Shown: positions 34,659-49,600 of the stretch, in pieces
Layout of the letters: each line of letters opens with the position of its first letter
Position numbering within the stretch: the first letter of the stretch is position 1
The notes under the pieces: generated by a model
The model's input: the letters and a program-made list of their open reading frames with translations, nothing else
Told to the model about the DNA's origin: nothing
The model's database searches: none
Translations under genes and position numbers: made by a program
NCBI GenBank assembly: GCA_903813345.2
Contig: CAIIXF020000005.1
Location: 7,879,375 to 7,943,374 of the forward strand
Source of the DNA: Owenia fusiformis
Lineage: Eukaryota; Annelida; Polychaeta; Sabellida; Oweniidae
DNA length: 64,000 bases
Direction: 5' to 3'

Positions 34659-37600
34659 ATGAGGTCGAGAAGAAGAGAAGTGACCAGAGCTCTACCATAC
34701 TTCCTCATTTTCACGGGAATTTTAACTTTTTCAAAGTTGCCTTTATTTTTTCAAAACAAAATTCTTGAAAATGGGGAATTGGAAATAGAAATTGGTGAAA
34801 ATGATTTTTTGCCATTGGGAGGTGACTTTGAAAAACGTAAGTAGATTCGGTAGCTTTATTAATCCTAAAAAATTCAGCTTTCAAAATCAGATATAAATTA
34901 CTGTACATGGGCGTAGGGTTATATTTTGAGTTGGTACGCAAACTCAGGGATGCCTGATTGCGTGGCAGAAGACCGCGCATTGAGCAGGTCCGGAGGTATG
35001 CTTCCGTGGGAAATTTTTTTTCAAGGACGTTATTTGATTGAATCTAAGCATTTTTATCAATTTTGAATGTTGACAATGGTAAAAATACAGATACGGTAGG
35101 AAGGTCAATAAATTTGCATTTTAACACATTTTTAATTTTTCAAATTCATTTGGTGCGTATTTTGCGTAATAGGCGCTACGCCCATGCTGTAGGTTTATCC
35201 ACAGGGTATGTATTACAAAGATTCGACTTTCTCTCTGTGTATGAGTTTGGTCGTGAAGAGGATGATCAAGGTTTTATTTATTGTTGATGGATTTTACAAT
35301 AGTTAGTTACAATATATAAAAATTTTTTTGATAAAGACACATGGTTTTAAAATCTGTTTTCCTTGTGTATATAAATGTATATCTTTAATTAACTTTTTTT
35401 CTCTGACCTGAAATTTGGGCTCCCCCTTGTTGGTTCCCAGGTACACCCCTAACAGTTTAGTCTCTGCCTTATGGAGCATAAGTTCACAATCTTCCTGGTA
35501 TAATTCACATTCAAAGATATAATGTTGGACTGTCTCTGCCCGATTACAGTGTACACATAGATTTGAAATGTCAGTTTGAACTTTTACTAGATGGTGATTC
35601 AGCTTTGAATGACCTGTAATGATTTGGTTTATTTTGCAGAATTACGTTCTATTGCTCTCACAGAGATTATTTTGTACATCTACAGTCTCTATGATCTCTG
35701 TGATGAACTTAACTTTTGTAGAGTTGTCATAAAGATTCTGCCATTTTTTCAAGGCAGTCTTTTTAATGGCTCTGTAGACCTCCTCTTTGCTTTGTTTCAT
35801 GGAGGTTATTGGCAGAGTAATCTTCATTTGTGTATTCATTGTTTATCATTGTAAAGCCTCAATTATGTATCTATTATGATAAGTATACTGCAATAGATAA
35901 AATATACAAGTGATAATCCATGACACTTGTTGAAGTTACAAAACTTGTATGAGGATTAATCAGGAAGTCTAGAAGTAGTTCCGGCAATACATCGCAATAT
36001 ACATCGCCAAAGCTGATTCTGGCGATGCATCGATGTCTGAAACAAAACATTGATGATTAAAAAAAAATTTAATTTGCTAAATATCACCCTTTCTTATCTT
36101 ATTTTGATGCAAATCGCTTACCTTTCTCATGTCTTATTTCATTTTCCTATGTTTTCTGATATTCTTTCGCTTTAAAACTGTTTTAGCTAGTCGAAATGAA
36201 CCATTAATCTAAAAAAAAGTACTTTACTTTCATTTCATCGTTACTAGAAGTTCCCGGATGTACCAGCGTACTCTTATTAATTTGTTCTGTTCGGTATTAC
36301 AGTGCACTTTTCTCTGACTTTTTCTCGATGAACATCGCAATGTGCATCTGTGTTACTCCTGAAAAATTGCCGATGCATCAATGTACGGTTATGGCACATC
36401 GCGACAACACTAGTCATGAGATATTTATAAGAAGCTATGGTTTGAGCTTTATTATACTCCAACAATGCCAGAAATGCACATTTTCATGCAAATAATTAGC
36501 CTCACTTCACAGTCGTCATGCTAGCTTTAGGGGGACCCATGCACCTCTAATTCAAAGTTATGAAAAATACCTTTAAATATGATGTTTTCTTTGACATGAC
36601 TCTTTAGTCAGGAAATGCATTCACATATAAGGAAAACAGACATAAAATCTTGCGACTCCTTATCAAAAAAATATGGCTGCCATTTTTGTACTTTTGATTA
36701 ACTTTACTGTTACCTTAACATGTTGTAATGCAAAAATGTATAGAATTGTTTTTCTTGTCCTTGATGGATGTAAAATGAATGTCAATCCCAGAAACCTACA
36801 TCATTCATGGGCGTAGGGCTATATTTTGAGTTGGTACGCACACTCGTGGATGCCTGATTGCGTGGCCGAAGGCCGCGCATTGCGGGGGTTCCGGGGGTAT
36901 GATCCCCTGCAATTTTTTTTTTCATGGACGTTATTTGATGGAATCTAAGCGTTTTTATCAACTTTAAATGTTGACAATGGTAAACATACAGATACGGTAG
37001 GAAGCATCAATAAATTCGCAATCAAATCAATGCATTTTAACACATTTTTAATTGTTTTCAAATTCATTTGGTATGCCCGTGCGTATTTTGCGTAATAGGC
37101 GCTACGCCCATGTCATTATTATTTGAGGCCATTGTGAAAAAAGCCACGTGAAATAGGAAAATATTTCAAAAACAAATTGCCTCATTGTAAGAACGGGCCA
37201 AGACAGTTTTAATTAATAATCAGATGTGTAATCAAATAAGCTTTACTTGTTTTACTTGCACCTCTGTTATTCCAATCCTGCACGAAAAGCATGCACAGTA
37301 TTGGTATTTGAATGATTAATCATGCATTTGCGCTGGTCATTCTCCTTGACATGCTCATACAACACTGCAAGTTGTCAGGTTATTCTGATGCTGATACGGC
37401 ATGTCTTTGACACATAATTCATCTATACCGCTTCAACATTTAATTAACTTTTTCAATGGTTATATTGAACTAATAACCTTTTTAACATCATATTTTCACT
37501 TTAAGTACTTGTATAAATTATTCATCTATTATTAGTAATTTTTTAAAGTTGTACTAAAACCAATTTTAGAATCTGTTATTATCTTTTATCACATACTATG

Positions 37601-40600
37601 TAGAATACTAGTGATTTGATTGGTTGCTTTCTATGACGTATTTCCCGTATCACATACTTTTCATATGATACAAGCACACGTACCACACATTGTCTATGGT
37701 AACGAAATGGCGTCATACAACTACATTCCATTCTTTCATTTGACGTCATATTATTTCCAGAACAAGTAAGGATTCAACGGTATGACGTCATATTATTTCA
37801 AAGTGAAATTTCAAAACAAACAATAATTATAATAGTTACCGGGAGTAACAGTACTGAACACAATCATAAAATGCTTCAAGATTCCTAAGCATGTGATAAA
37901 ATCGTCATCACACGTTTCAGCTTATGTGATACAGGAAATATTCCACTCAGATAACAGTGTATCACCACTCAAGCTTCGCTTTCGTGGGTGATACAGTGTT
38001 ACCTTTCGTGGAATATTTCCTGTATCACATGCTGAAATGTGTGATAACTGATAGTATTTAGCACAAATAACATTCCTTTTGCTTGTGATATTTCCCCACA
38101 CAACACAATTTATTAAGATAAGACTGGCAACCTCTGAAATGTTTTATTTTGCACATTTTTTGAGGTCACCTGACCATGACAATTTTGACGTACTGTGTGC
38201 CAAGTTATTCAGGCGCTAAATCGAAAAGTTGTTGTTGCAAACTACTTCAAAGGCAGAACCAAATTAGAAATATAAATATACATTAGTTTCACAGTTGCAC
38301 GCATTCCAATAGCCAAATAAATATTTTTAATTGATTGAAATTCACAAAAAAAAGTTCTTGGGGAAAGAGCACTGCAATATTATTCATTACATAGACAAGG
38401 AATTGATTGAAATGCATTTGTTAGACCCTATATCAATAACTGAAAATGTTAACCCAATAATTATATTTTGGCCTTACAGCATTACACTCGGGTTAAAAAG
38501 TTTTAATCCCCAAACCCTGGCAATGTTTGCTGTTATATAACTTACATGCTTTCGATTGATTCTGCACTCAATAGACTTGGTGCGAGTAGAAATAATCTTG
38601 ATTTACGTCATTTAATATTCAAAATTCAGACAAACTGATGTCATATGTGAAATCTACGTGTAAAAGTACTTGTAGAAATATGGTTTCGAAAAGTGTTTAT
38701 CAACTTTGAAAATTAAATTTGTTTTCAAAATGTGACTTTTAGTTCGGGTTGATTCCCCATACACCCCATGTTGCAAAATCACAAAAAGTGAAATATCTTT
38801 TCTTGTAATAAGACAGATAACATTTTCCTTTACTGGACATATTGTAATTTTCATAACTATTAAATACATAAGGGTTATATGAAAATTGAACCACTAAAAC
38901 AGATGTAATTTAAGTTACTGAAGGGAACTTTCTACTATACCCGCCATGTTATCTGACCCGAACGAGCCACCTGGTGGTGAAATTGGTAACTTACTACTCG
39001 CATTTATGTTATTGCAAGTGATACTAAAACCCTTCGAGAATAGCCTCAATCATGCTAAAATTGGCTCAACATGAGAGTTTAGTACAACTTTAATTGTTGT
39101 TATTCATTTTCTGAATTACTTTTATTATGTCCCCACCACATAGTGTGGGGCCATATTGTCGGCCTAGGCGCGTCCGTCCGTCTGTCCGTCCGTCTGTCCG
39201 TCCGTCCGTCTGTCCGTCCGTACGTCCGGGAGTTTTCTCCAAAACCGCTACAGATATCACCTTCAAAATTTCAGGGATAACTTTTGAGTGCATACAGATG
39301 TGGATGAAAAAAAATTAACTCGATACCTACTTCCTGTCGGCCATTTTGAAGTCAAATGCTAAAATCCTTGTCTGCAAACTTTAAGAAAAACGGCTTCACA
39401 GTTGCTTTTAAAACTTTAACATCTTGTTCAGCTCACTTCATTCTAGATCTGATTAGGTTTTGGACCTGTTAGCTCAGTCATGTCAGCCATTTTGAATGTC
39501 TTAAGAAAAGTTAGCGCACGATAATACTTTGTATCATATTGAATGGTGTTTTTGAGTTTTCATATTCTAACTATTTAGTAGTTTTATAAATAATTTCAGA
39601 TGTACTTTGTTGTTAAAGCCTATGTTGTTGTTAACAGTATTTATATGTGATAATTTTGTAAAAAGAAATCAGCAAAAACTCATGATCACTTTTTTATTGT
39701 CAGCCATTTTGGATTTTTCCGTCCTAAAATCTTGTCTGTGGAGTCTTGTCTACGTGTTTTCAGGTGAACCGTTTGGTGGATCAATTCTTGATTTTCAGGG
39801 ATGATTCTTAGTATAAAAATCTAGATCTGATTAGTTTTTTGGCATTCTGGGTAAATGTCAAGGCAGCCATTTTGGATTTTCCGTCCTAAAATCTTGTCTG
39901 TAAAGTCTTGTCTACGCGTTTTCAGGTGAACTGTTTGGTAGATCAATTTCAATTTTTCAGGGATGATCATTAATATGAAAATGTACAACTGATTAGTTTT
40001 TTGGCATTCTGGGTAATTGTCAAGGCAGCCATTTTGGATTTTCCGTCCTAAAATATTGTCTGTAAAGTCTTGTCTACGCATTTCCAGGTGAACAGTTCTG
40101 TAGATCAATTTCAAATTTTCAGGGATGATTCTTAGTATGAAAATCTAGATCTGATTAGTATTTGGGCATTCTGGGTAAATGCCAAGGCAGCCATTTTGGA
40201 TTTTCCGTCCTAAAATCTTGTCTGTAGAGTTTTGTCTACGCATTTCCCGGTGAACCGTTTGGTAGATCAATTTCAAATTTTCAGGGATGATTCTTAATAT
40301 GAAAATCTAGATCTGATCAGTTTTTTGGCATTCTGGATAAATGTCAAGGCAGCCATTTTGAATTTTCCGTCTTAAAATCCTGCCCGTAAAGTCTTGTCTA
40401 TGCGTTTTTAGGTGAACCGTTTTGTAGATCAATTTCAAATTTTCAGGGATGATTCTTAGTATGAAAATCTAGATCTGATTAGTTTTGGCATTCTGGATAA
40501 ATGCCAAGGCAGCCATTTTGGATTTTCCGTCTTAAAATCCTGCCCGTAAAGTCTTGTCTACGCGTTTTTAGGTGAACCGTTTTGTAGATCAATTTCAAAT

Positions 40601-43600
40601 TTTCAGGGATGATTCTTAGTATGAAAATCTACATCTGATTAGTTTTTTGGCATTCTAGGTAAATTTTAAGGTGGCCATTTTGGATTTTCCATCATCAAAT
40701 TGTGTCGGTAAAGTCTTGTCTACTCATTTTTAGGATAACCATTTGACAGGATCACCCATAGGTGGGGACATTTTGTACACATTTGTGTTCTTGTTTTCTA
40801 ATGTTGCCACTGGTGATTTCATATTGGGCATTTTTTGATTGAGCTAATTTATTTATTTTTTTAATGACAATTCAACATACGTGTGTTGATAGCTAGATAG
40901 ATACGAGTTGTAAATCAATTATGTCATGTTACAATGTAAAGTAATAACCTGTCTAATATTTTTAATGGACATAAAAGGTAGTTACATGCAATAGTATAAC
41001 CTGGGGGACGTTGAAGAGCATTTTGAATGAGATACTTTATCACTCTACTATACCTAACCCCTAGAAATGCATTAAAGATACTCTGTTTGTCTAATTGTAT
41101 TGTTTAGTATATTATTGAAAGTACCTTATTAACATCTAATGTCATCCGATAAACCATTCATAAGGAACAGACAAATAAAAACAAATTACATAATCATTAC
41201 CAATAAGCCAAAAGGGTTGCTCATGAACACCCAATGCAAGGTATAGTAGAGTGTTTATAGATCTCTTCTAAAATAAACTGCTCTGAATATCTATTTACCC
41301 CCGACTATTACAGATAAAGTTTTATTGTAATCGCCCATCCAACTGTCCTTCTGTCTGTCTTTCAACACATTGGTAGCTCATTTGAAATCCTCCAGTACAA
41401 TTCAAATCATTTCACTTTTGAAATGTGTCTATATAAAGTCTTCAATTGTCCCATAAGTGGCGTCTCAAAAGCTCCCCTGGTTTCAAAATGTCAGCAATTT
41501 TGATGGCTGAAAAATCAGGTTTTTAGCTCTTTTGTCATCATAAGATTTGATATTTGTTAACTAAAAATCATCTTTTAATTAAAGGGTGGAACACCAGGAG
41601 TGGAACATCTCTGTTAGTGCAACACTTTTCTGAGTCCCAACACCAACTGACTTAATGTTAAATGAACCTCTATAAGTGAATCACTGTGTTCCACTTAGAC
41701 AGTCTTTACTGTAGTCTTAGAATGTATTTGCTCTATATATTAAGAAGAAATTTACGATATTTTTCGAGACTAGATTGCTTTAAGCGAATGAGTCTGATAT
41801 GCTTGTAATATCTTTTTATTCATTTAATAATTTTTAGATACCTCACGTAGACTTCTGGCCGATGATGGTCTTCCAAACTGCACGAAGGCTGCCATCACAA
41901 AATTCCCAAAAGGCTTCTTTACCGATGACCAGCGAAATAAGGGAGCAATCATTATCCATATTCTATTGGGAGCTTACATGTTTATTGCCCTGGCTATAGT
42001 TTGTGATGATTATTTTGTGCCTGGGTTGGAACAAATTTGTGAAGGTAAGTATCATATACACAATGCTCATTAATTTTGTTATTTGTCTCAATTCATCTAA
42101 ATTGGTATAAAAGTAATTTAGTAATCTTGAATGGTACTTCTGACTTCTAGGTTTAGAGTTCAAACCAAATTTTCATTAAGTTTCAAGACATACACATGTT
42201 ATTGGTTATACAATTACATTCTATCATTATGAATTAATCAAGAAAATTAGTTAAGAGCACATGTTATAACTTTAATTTTATTCCATATAAATTAACAATT
42301 TTTGAATTTGAAAAATCAAGTATGACATTTTGATTTACAGTGGATATAAGACTAGTATAATATTAGAAGCCAAAGTGGTTTAAATATTACACAGGCCCTT
42401 TAATAATTTCTGATATTATTACTGAATCAGAGCTGTTATTGTGATACTGGCATCATATAATGGTCATGACAACATCATATCTAGGCATTCATCTTTGGAA
42501 ATAAGTTAATATAATGGTGTATATTCAATTATTGTGGTAAATGTATTAAAAAGAACTTAATTGATTCCTCCGTGTAAAGTATTGCCTTAGGGATACATTT
42601 ATTAATGATGGTGTGGAAAGGATCAGTTTACATGGAAGTCCATGGAGAGGACAAAATTTGTAATAACCTTTACCTCTTTTCTAAAGGAATTGAAATTTCA
42701 ATCATTCATCATATGGGTTGGGAATATAATGTTCATTCCAATTAATATTCCAGTCAATTTACAATGTCCTAAGCCATGTAAAAAGCCTTGACATTTTCAA
42801 AGAAAATACCAGGTTTCAAACAATGTCAATGCTTGTAATATCTTATTTCTGTTTTTACCAAAAGTGGTGACATACATGTTTATAGTCTCCAACTTTTTTA
42901 TGAATGGTAGACGTGGTTGGTGTTTGGCAGTTGGCGGCTGTAACAAATTCTTACCATTTGCAATAACTTACAAGGTGGTGACATTTTGTCGTGTTAATGC
43001 CTTTTAAATTAGATTATAATATGACCTGTATTATAGATTTATAGTGCACAAAGGAACTGAATGGTTAAGCACCCATATTTTTGATTCCCTGTTGGTCATT
43101 CGCAAAACAGAAAAATTATGGGCATCATCACCATATATTGATTAATTTATAATTGCATATTATGTATAGTCATTTTTTCAGCCCATATTCCTTTGTTGTC
43201 ATTATTTTCCATTGAAGTTTTCCATTTAGATCTTTCCATGTTTTGCAATTGCTCATTGTCTCTTTGCTGTTAGTTTTGCTTAAATTCCATAGACCCATGA
43301 CAATAAAAAACCTGCCATACAATCTATGATTAAATATTTATATCCCATTGATTATATCGGTAATGTCATGATTTGCCTTTATGAAGAACAATTTACAGAA
43401 AACCTTGAATACTTGCCCTCACCCAAAGTTTGTCTTGTTGAAACATGTAATCCTGATATATAGAGAAAATAATAAAAAATGAAACTATATTCAGTTTGAT
43501 ATAGACATTATACATGTAAATGACATACACAGATGCCAGAAAACCAAGTTTCATACAAATATACAGAAATATGGGTGAATAAAGCATGTAGATATTGTGA

Positions 43601-46600
43601 GTTTTCAGTGACTGGCATATATAAGGGATTAGCTGATATAACACAGCTTTAAAGTTGATAAATTGCTTTCATTATCCACGCTAATTACGATAACTCTCTC
43701 TATGGTTTTAGATATATTTGCAGAGGGTAAGACATAAGAGGTTTGCATATACTTGCCTCTTATGACTTTCAGGGCTTTGCTCAAACTCATTAAGACTGAA
43801 ATCAAGGAGAAGAAAGGCTTCAATATGTTCATATTATAAATGACTCCCAAGAAGCGTTCTTAAACACAGGAAAGGGAAATTGGATTTCATTCAGCATAAA
43901 GCATACATTTTTGCAGATTCCTTGTGATGTTTTGAGCTTATTCACAGTTACAATATCATATCCAATTCTAGCAATATAAAGAAAATGAAAGAACGGGTGA
44001 TCTCTCACGATTATGTCCCTGTTGACAAAAAAAGTGAAAATAACGTGCTACTCTGTTGAGTCAATTATAAAATACTGAAATATTATGACCAAATCGGGTA
44101 AAGAATAACCCAGAACTGAGTAGGTAGGTACCAGTTTCACCATCAGATGGCTAATTCGGGCCAGATAGCATGGCAGATAGGGTAGAAAATTCCCTTAAAC
44201 TTGAAAATTCTGGTGAAATCTCTGATTAACCTCTTTCTTATTAAGATACTTCATGTAGTCAGAGGGACTTTGAGCACCCTGGCCAAAATATCTTTCAAAA
44301 TCATTCAGTTTTCATAATTCTGAGCTTTTCAGTGATTTGGGGTCAAATGGATTATATGAAAAGTAATCAAAAGTTGGCAACTGGCCTGACATATATATCC
44401 TTTAAGTTACTGGGAGTTACATGTACATGTACAGGTTGTTTTGTATACATTATGGTCTATTCATTAAAATATACGAGCATAAAGCTTTATACCTTGCATT
44501 CAAATGTTGACTTCTTTAAATGTTTTTCTGATCAGAGTAAACCAAAATGTTGAATGTAAACTTCACATCATTTTATGTTTAATTAACAGATTGCCATATT
44601 TGATTGATTGTTAATACATACACGTCTTCGCGAACACATTAAGAATACCAATTGGTTATTCCAAAAGATTATTCCATAAATTGGCAATTTTATCAAAATA
44701 ATTCTTTATCCACCCCTAAATTTTGCAGCTGATTTGCAGAACATTCCAGTCCTGTTTCATGATTTTCATGTAAACATTGCATCTCCAAACAATTAATTTT
44801 GTGCAATAACAATAAACTAGATGCGAATAGAAATAATCTTGATTTACGTCATTAAATATTCAAAATTCAGTCAAAGTGATGTCATATTTGAAATCTACAT
44901 GTAAAAGTACGTCAAGAAAAATGGTTTCGAAAATTGTTTATCAACTTTGAAAATTTAATTTTTTTTAAAATGTGACTTGTAGCTCGGGTTGATTCCTCAT
45001 AGACCCCATGTTACAAAATCACAAAAACTTAAATATCTTTTCTTGTATTGGACAGATAACATTTTCTTTTACTGGACATATTTTAATTTGCACAACTATT
45101 AGATACATAAGGGTTATATAAAAATTGAACCACTAAAACAGATGTAATTTAAGTTAAAGGGTACTTTTTACTATACCCGCCATGTTATCTGACCTGAACG
45201 AGCCACCTGGTGGCGAAACTGGTAACTACCTACTCGCATCTGTGTTATTACTATATCTATTTTGACTGTGATTCTAAATAGAGTGAAGTTGACCACATGT
45301 ATTGAAATATTATCACTTATTTGAGGTTAAGTCTTGGCTCCTGCCTCCAAAGCAGTCATATTTGAAGCTACATGTGAGTCAATGACTTATCACTTCATTG
45401 AATTTATGAATATTTGCCAGTGACCACATACTTGCTTATTAATCTCACTGAATCTGAACTTCTGTGCCTACAAATATATCATATCAGGACATCTAGGGAG
45501 TCAATAAAAGATATGTATATACATGTACCATGATTTAATAGATTTTGCATTAAGTTGAATATTTGTTGATGCAACTTGTTCAAAATCAATATAAGACTTC
45601 AAAAGTAAAGTAAACTCAATTTAACATCATATGATCAGATCACATATCATTGTACATGTAGGCCTACTTTTAAATATCAATAAGACTCAATTCTGTTGTC
45701 TAATGACTAGCTGGCCTTGATACATTATATTTCATCCTAATATGATAAGTCATTTTATGTGCACTTCTAGGTTATGTTTGTAAAGAACTAGCAAATGTTG
45801 ACTTGATACAGTTTTTTGTATAATACTATATCACTGCATTTAAAACAGCATAATGACACTTTAATTTCTTTTTTGAAAGTTAAGATACTGATCACATAAC
45901 TGATGGTAAACATAAAACAGAATTCTTATATCTATATACAAATTATTATACACCCATGTCTTTTCGGTTCAGCAGGTTTCTTTTGAAAGGCATGTTAATT
46001 TCTTTCAAGAATGAAGTGACGTGTCGTGTCGTATCTATTATGAGAACCTTCATTTTTCTTGATTTATTACATTTCTGAATTGAATTCAACTGAAATTCTA
46101 TGAGTATTCATCTTTGCTTATTACAAAATATTAACTCGATAAAGTTTATAAGTGAAAACAAAAATGGCTGAAGTTATATACTTTGTACTTAACGACCCAA
46201 GCATATATATAATAAAGTACCCTTTCTAACAATTGGTTTCTTTAAAAGAGACCTTCATCTTCACTCTTTTGAGTGATGAGTTTGAGATAATCCTTCGATC
46301 TTATCTTACCAAGTCAGAGTAATAGAATAGGGTTATCAATACTGTCATAAGAACATGTACCTGACTATTTTATATAATGAAACTCCTACTAAAGGCCATG
46401 GACAGGTTTCAATATTAAACGCTACAATTTACCATTTACCATATTGACAACTAGTCCATTGCCCAACAACAGGCAACTAGTTTTGCCAAGTCCATTGCTA
46501 AGATCAAAAACTGGTTGCTATTGACAGTCAGCTAGCTGTGAGTTTCGAACCCTGGCAATAGGCCTCCTTTGGGGTAATTTAGACTGTTGATGAAAGGCAG

Positions 46601-49600
46601 AATCAGATCTATGGGGCTGACAAATTTCTAAGTAACATGAACAATTGACCTACCAATCTATTCCTTATGATCTCAAATACAATATCTCCCAAAAGAGTCA
46701 CGATATGTTATAAATTGGTGAAGTTATAACAGATTCAAAGTGCAAAAATGAGTGAAAAATGTTTAAATTCTCCCAAATAATAAGAATGGTAACCATTCTT
46801 ATAGAAAAATAATACATTATTGTAAGAATCTCTAAATTTCCTGAAATAAAATGTGCATTTTGGGTATTTTTAGAAAATAGACATGAAAAGGAATGACATA
46901 AGCTAGAAATATTCTAAAATTGAAACAATTTTTTGTTATGCTGCTCGCTAGATCCGATTCTCTCTTTAACCTTTGCTATTCAGAACCTTATGTATGTGGC
47001 ACTTACACTCAGGGTAATAATACACCATAAACGTAAGATATAAAAGAAAATATTTTCTTTGTAATTTTGTTTTTAATTATTTTTTATGAAATATTTTAAA
47101 ACCTTAAAGGTGCAATAATTAGTGCAGTGGGGCCATTCAACGATCATGGACCAGTGTCAAAATATATGTTTGGATATTTCATCAAGACTTACATCTATTT
47201 TTATTATCTACAAAGAAACCCCCTAGATAAACATTATTTCAGCTGATATTCCTCTTGAAACATGGTGGATCTTAAAAATATAAAAGTGGATTTCCCCCTT
47301 TTAGCTCATATGGTGAGCTATTGCAATCACTCACTTGTCCATCTGTCTGGCTGTCTGTCCGTCGGTCCATCCGTCTGCGGTTTATACACATGAGTATATA
47401 ATTTAAATAGTCCAATAATCCCATACCCTAACAGGTTAATTTTTTTTAGATAGAATGGATGTAAGTATGCATATGGATTTTTCATTTGTTTAAAATATTG
47501 AGTAAACTCTATAAATAAATGAAAAAAAACAAAAATTGCAATAAATAAAAAATGTTTACTATAAAAATAGAAAACAAATGAAAAAAAGTTAACTATAAAG
47601 ATACACCGTACACTGAACGTTCATGGACTTGTTAATAGAGTTCAGGGACCCAGTTATGTCTTATTAATTAAATCCATGCAGAGAAGGTGGGTGTTTCCAT
47701 GGACTAAAACATTAAACCCACCAATGCCCAGTCACAGCCCTGAGGAACCTGCTTTTATATATGATGTGGATTTTATCTTACCAATCATGACTTAAATATT
47801 AATATGGGTATTTCTTATAATTATTAATATATGATATTGGATTTTAAAGGGTTCCGATTAGCATCCCGTATAAAAACAATATGGCGGCTCCAGGCGAATC
47901 AACTGGATCAGTCTATTTTTAAGAAATAAGGGGAGTTCTGTAAAATCCAGTTTATTGAAATTGTCTTTGAGATAAAGTAATCCGTTTATAATGATTTTGA
48001 AAACGTTATCCAAAGAGTGATTGCGTTCAAAGAATACATGTACAACAGCTAATATAAATCCTTGTATTAGAACTGCTTTGTTTCATTTGTAGGATATTGC
48101 ATATGCCAAGCTGTGTGCTATTACGTTATGGGGAAATTTAGATGCCAATTTTTCCTTATTATACACAAATAGAAGATCCTGAAACTTCACCCATAAATGT
48201 GGAATTGATTTGTCAAAATAAAAATCACCCTTTTATAAATGTGTGACGATCTATAATATACTTATGCTATATAACAGTTAGAGGTGTTGACACAACGACC
48301 TCGAACCTGTGAACCCTTGAGTATTATTCCGGGATCGGGCCTTTTATACTAAACGGTGAGCAACACCATAAACGAGCGTTCGATTTGCTAAACGATATGC
48401 GTCACCCTTTAAACTTAGCAAATATGACTTTAATATTAATATGGGTTAAAACCTATAATTAATTAAATACTGGATATGACAAATAAATAAAATTATAATC
48501 AATTATAATCTACCTACATGATGTAGATATCCAAATGTTAGTCTGAATTTATCTTTGTGGAAAGATATGTGTATATGCTTCTGTTGCTCTTAAACAAAAC
48601 ACGTGGGACAGTGTATTTATATTTTACAAGATGTCTGTCAGTCTGTCTGTCAACAATTGGCCCGTTTTAAAACCTCTGTCAATAGGATTCCCGTTTTAAG
48701 TTATTTTTGTTCGACATCAATAAAGAAAACCCCCTATGACTCCTGGTTCAAAAGCTTGCCTATTTTCAAAATGGCCGCCATTTTTGTCTCACGAAATTCA
48801 CTTTTGGACCATTTGCTTTAAAACCTGTGTCGATAAGATTCCCATCATTCACTTTAAAGCAACACCATGTGAGCACAGTACCCACGGTATTATTTTATTG
48901 AAGCTTAGAACTGAATTTACATTTCTTAATGCTGAAAAATCCATACATTTTAAGAAAATGGGTATGTAAAAAAGATGTTAAGCCAAATGTTGCCTTGATA
49001 GCTCAGAAAAAGTTAAACTTTTCCTATTTTCTCTTGTTGCCCCTTTAACAAATAAATCAATGGTTTGTACCTTAGCCATATATAAAATCTATCCACTCTT
49101 AACATGAGCTTTAATAATGTGATTTAATATATTCAGGATTCAATGTTTGATCAATAAAATTAAATCAATAACATCAGTCTTACATTGATTTAATCTTAAA
49201 CATATTTTTTGTACAGCTAGTTGTAGTTCAGGGAAATTGAAATTGTTGCATTCAACCATGGGCTTTCAACTAATTGAAAGCCCATGATTCAACCAAGGAT
49301 GAATGTAACATCCTAGCATACAACACACCTTTTACATGTCTTTGTGATACAAATGATTCTGGCTCAGAGAGAAAATAGGTAACTTCAAGATATAAAAAAA
49401 TCCCGAAATTTTAAGGAAGGGCAAAAGTGATTTAAAAATTAGCAAACTGAAAAATTCAAGTTTTGTTTAGTGGACTAGGCAGTGACAGTATTTTTTATAA
49501 CAAACTGCATGTGTCTCTTGGCAAGTATAGTTGTTTCAGAGGACCCCATACAAGTTTTTGATTGTAACTTTGACTGTGATTTGAACACATGCATTTTATC

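Noticed and set aside
39127-39318. Open frames reading RPSVRPSV or GRTDGRTD
   Set aside because: Translation of the CCGT/CTGT tract, not protein coding.
39699-40740. Regular repeats considered as a CRISPR array
   Set aside because: Units are contiguous 162-bp tandem copies without unique spacers, in a eukaryotic intron.
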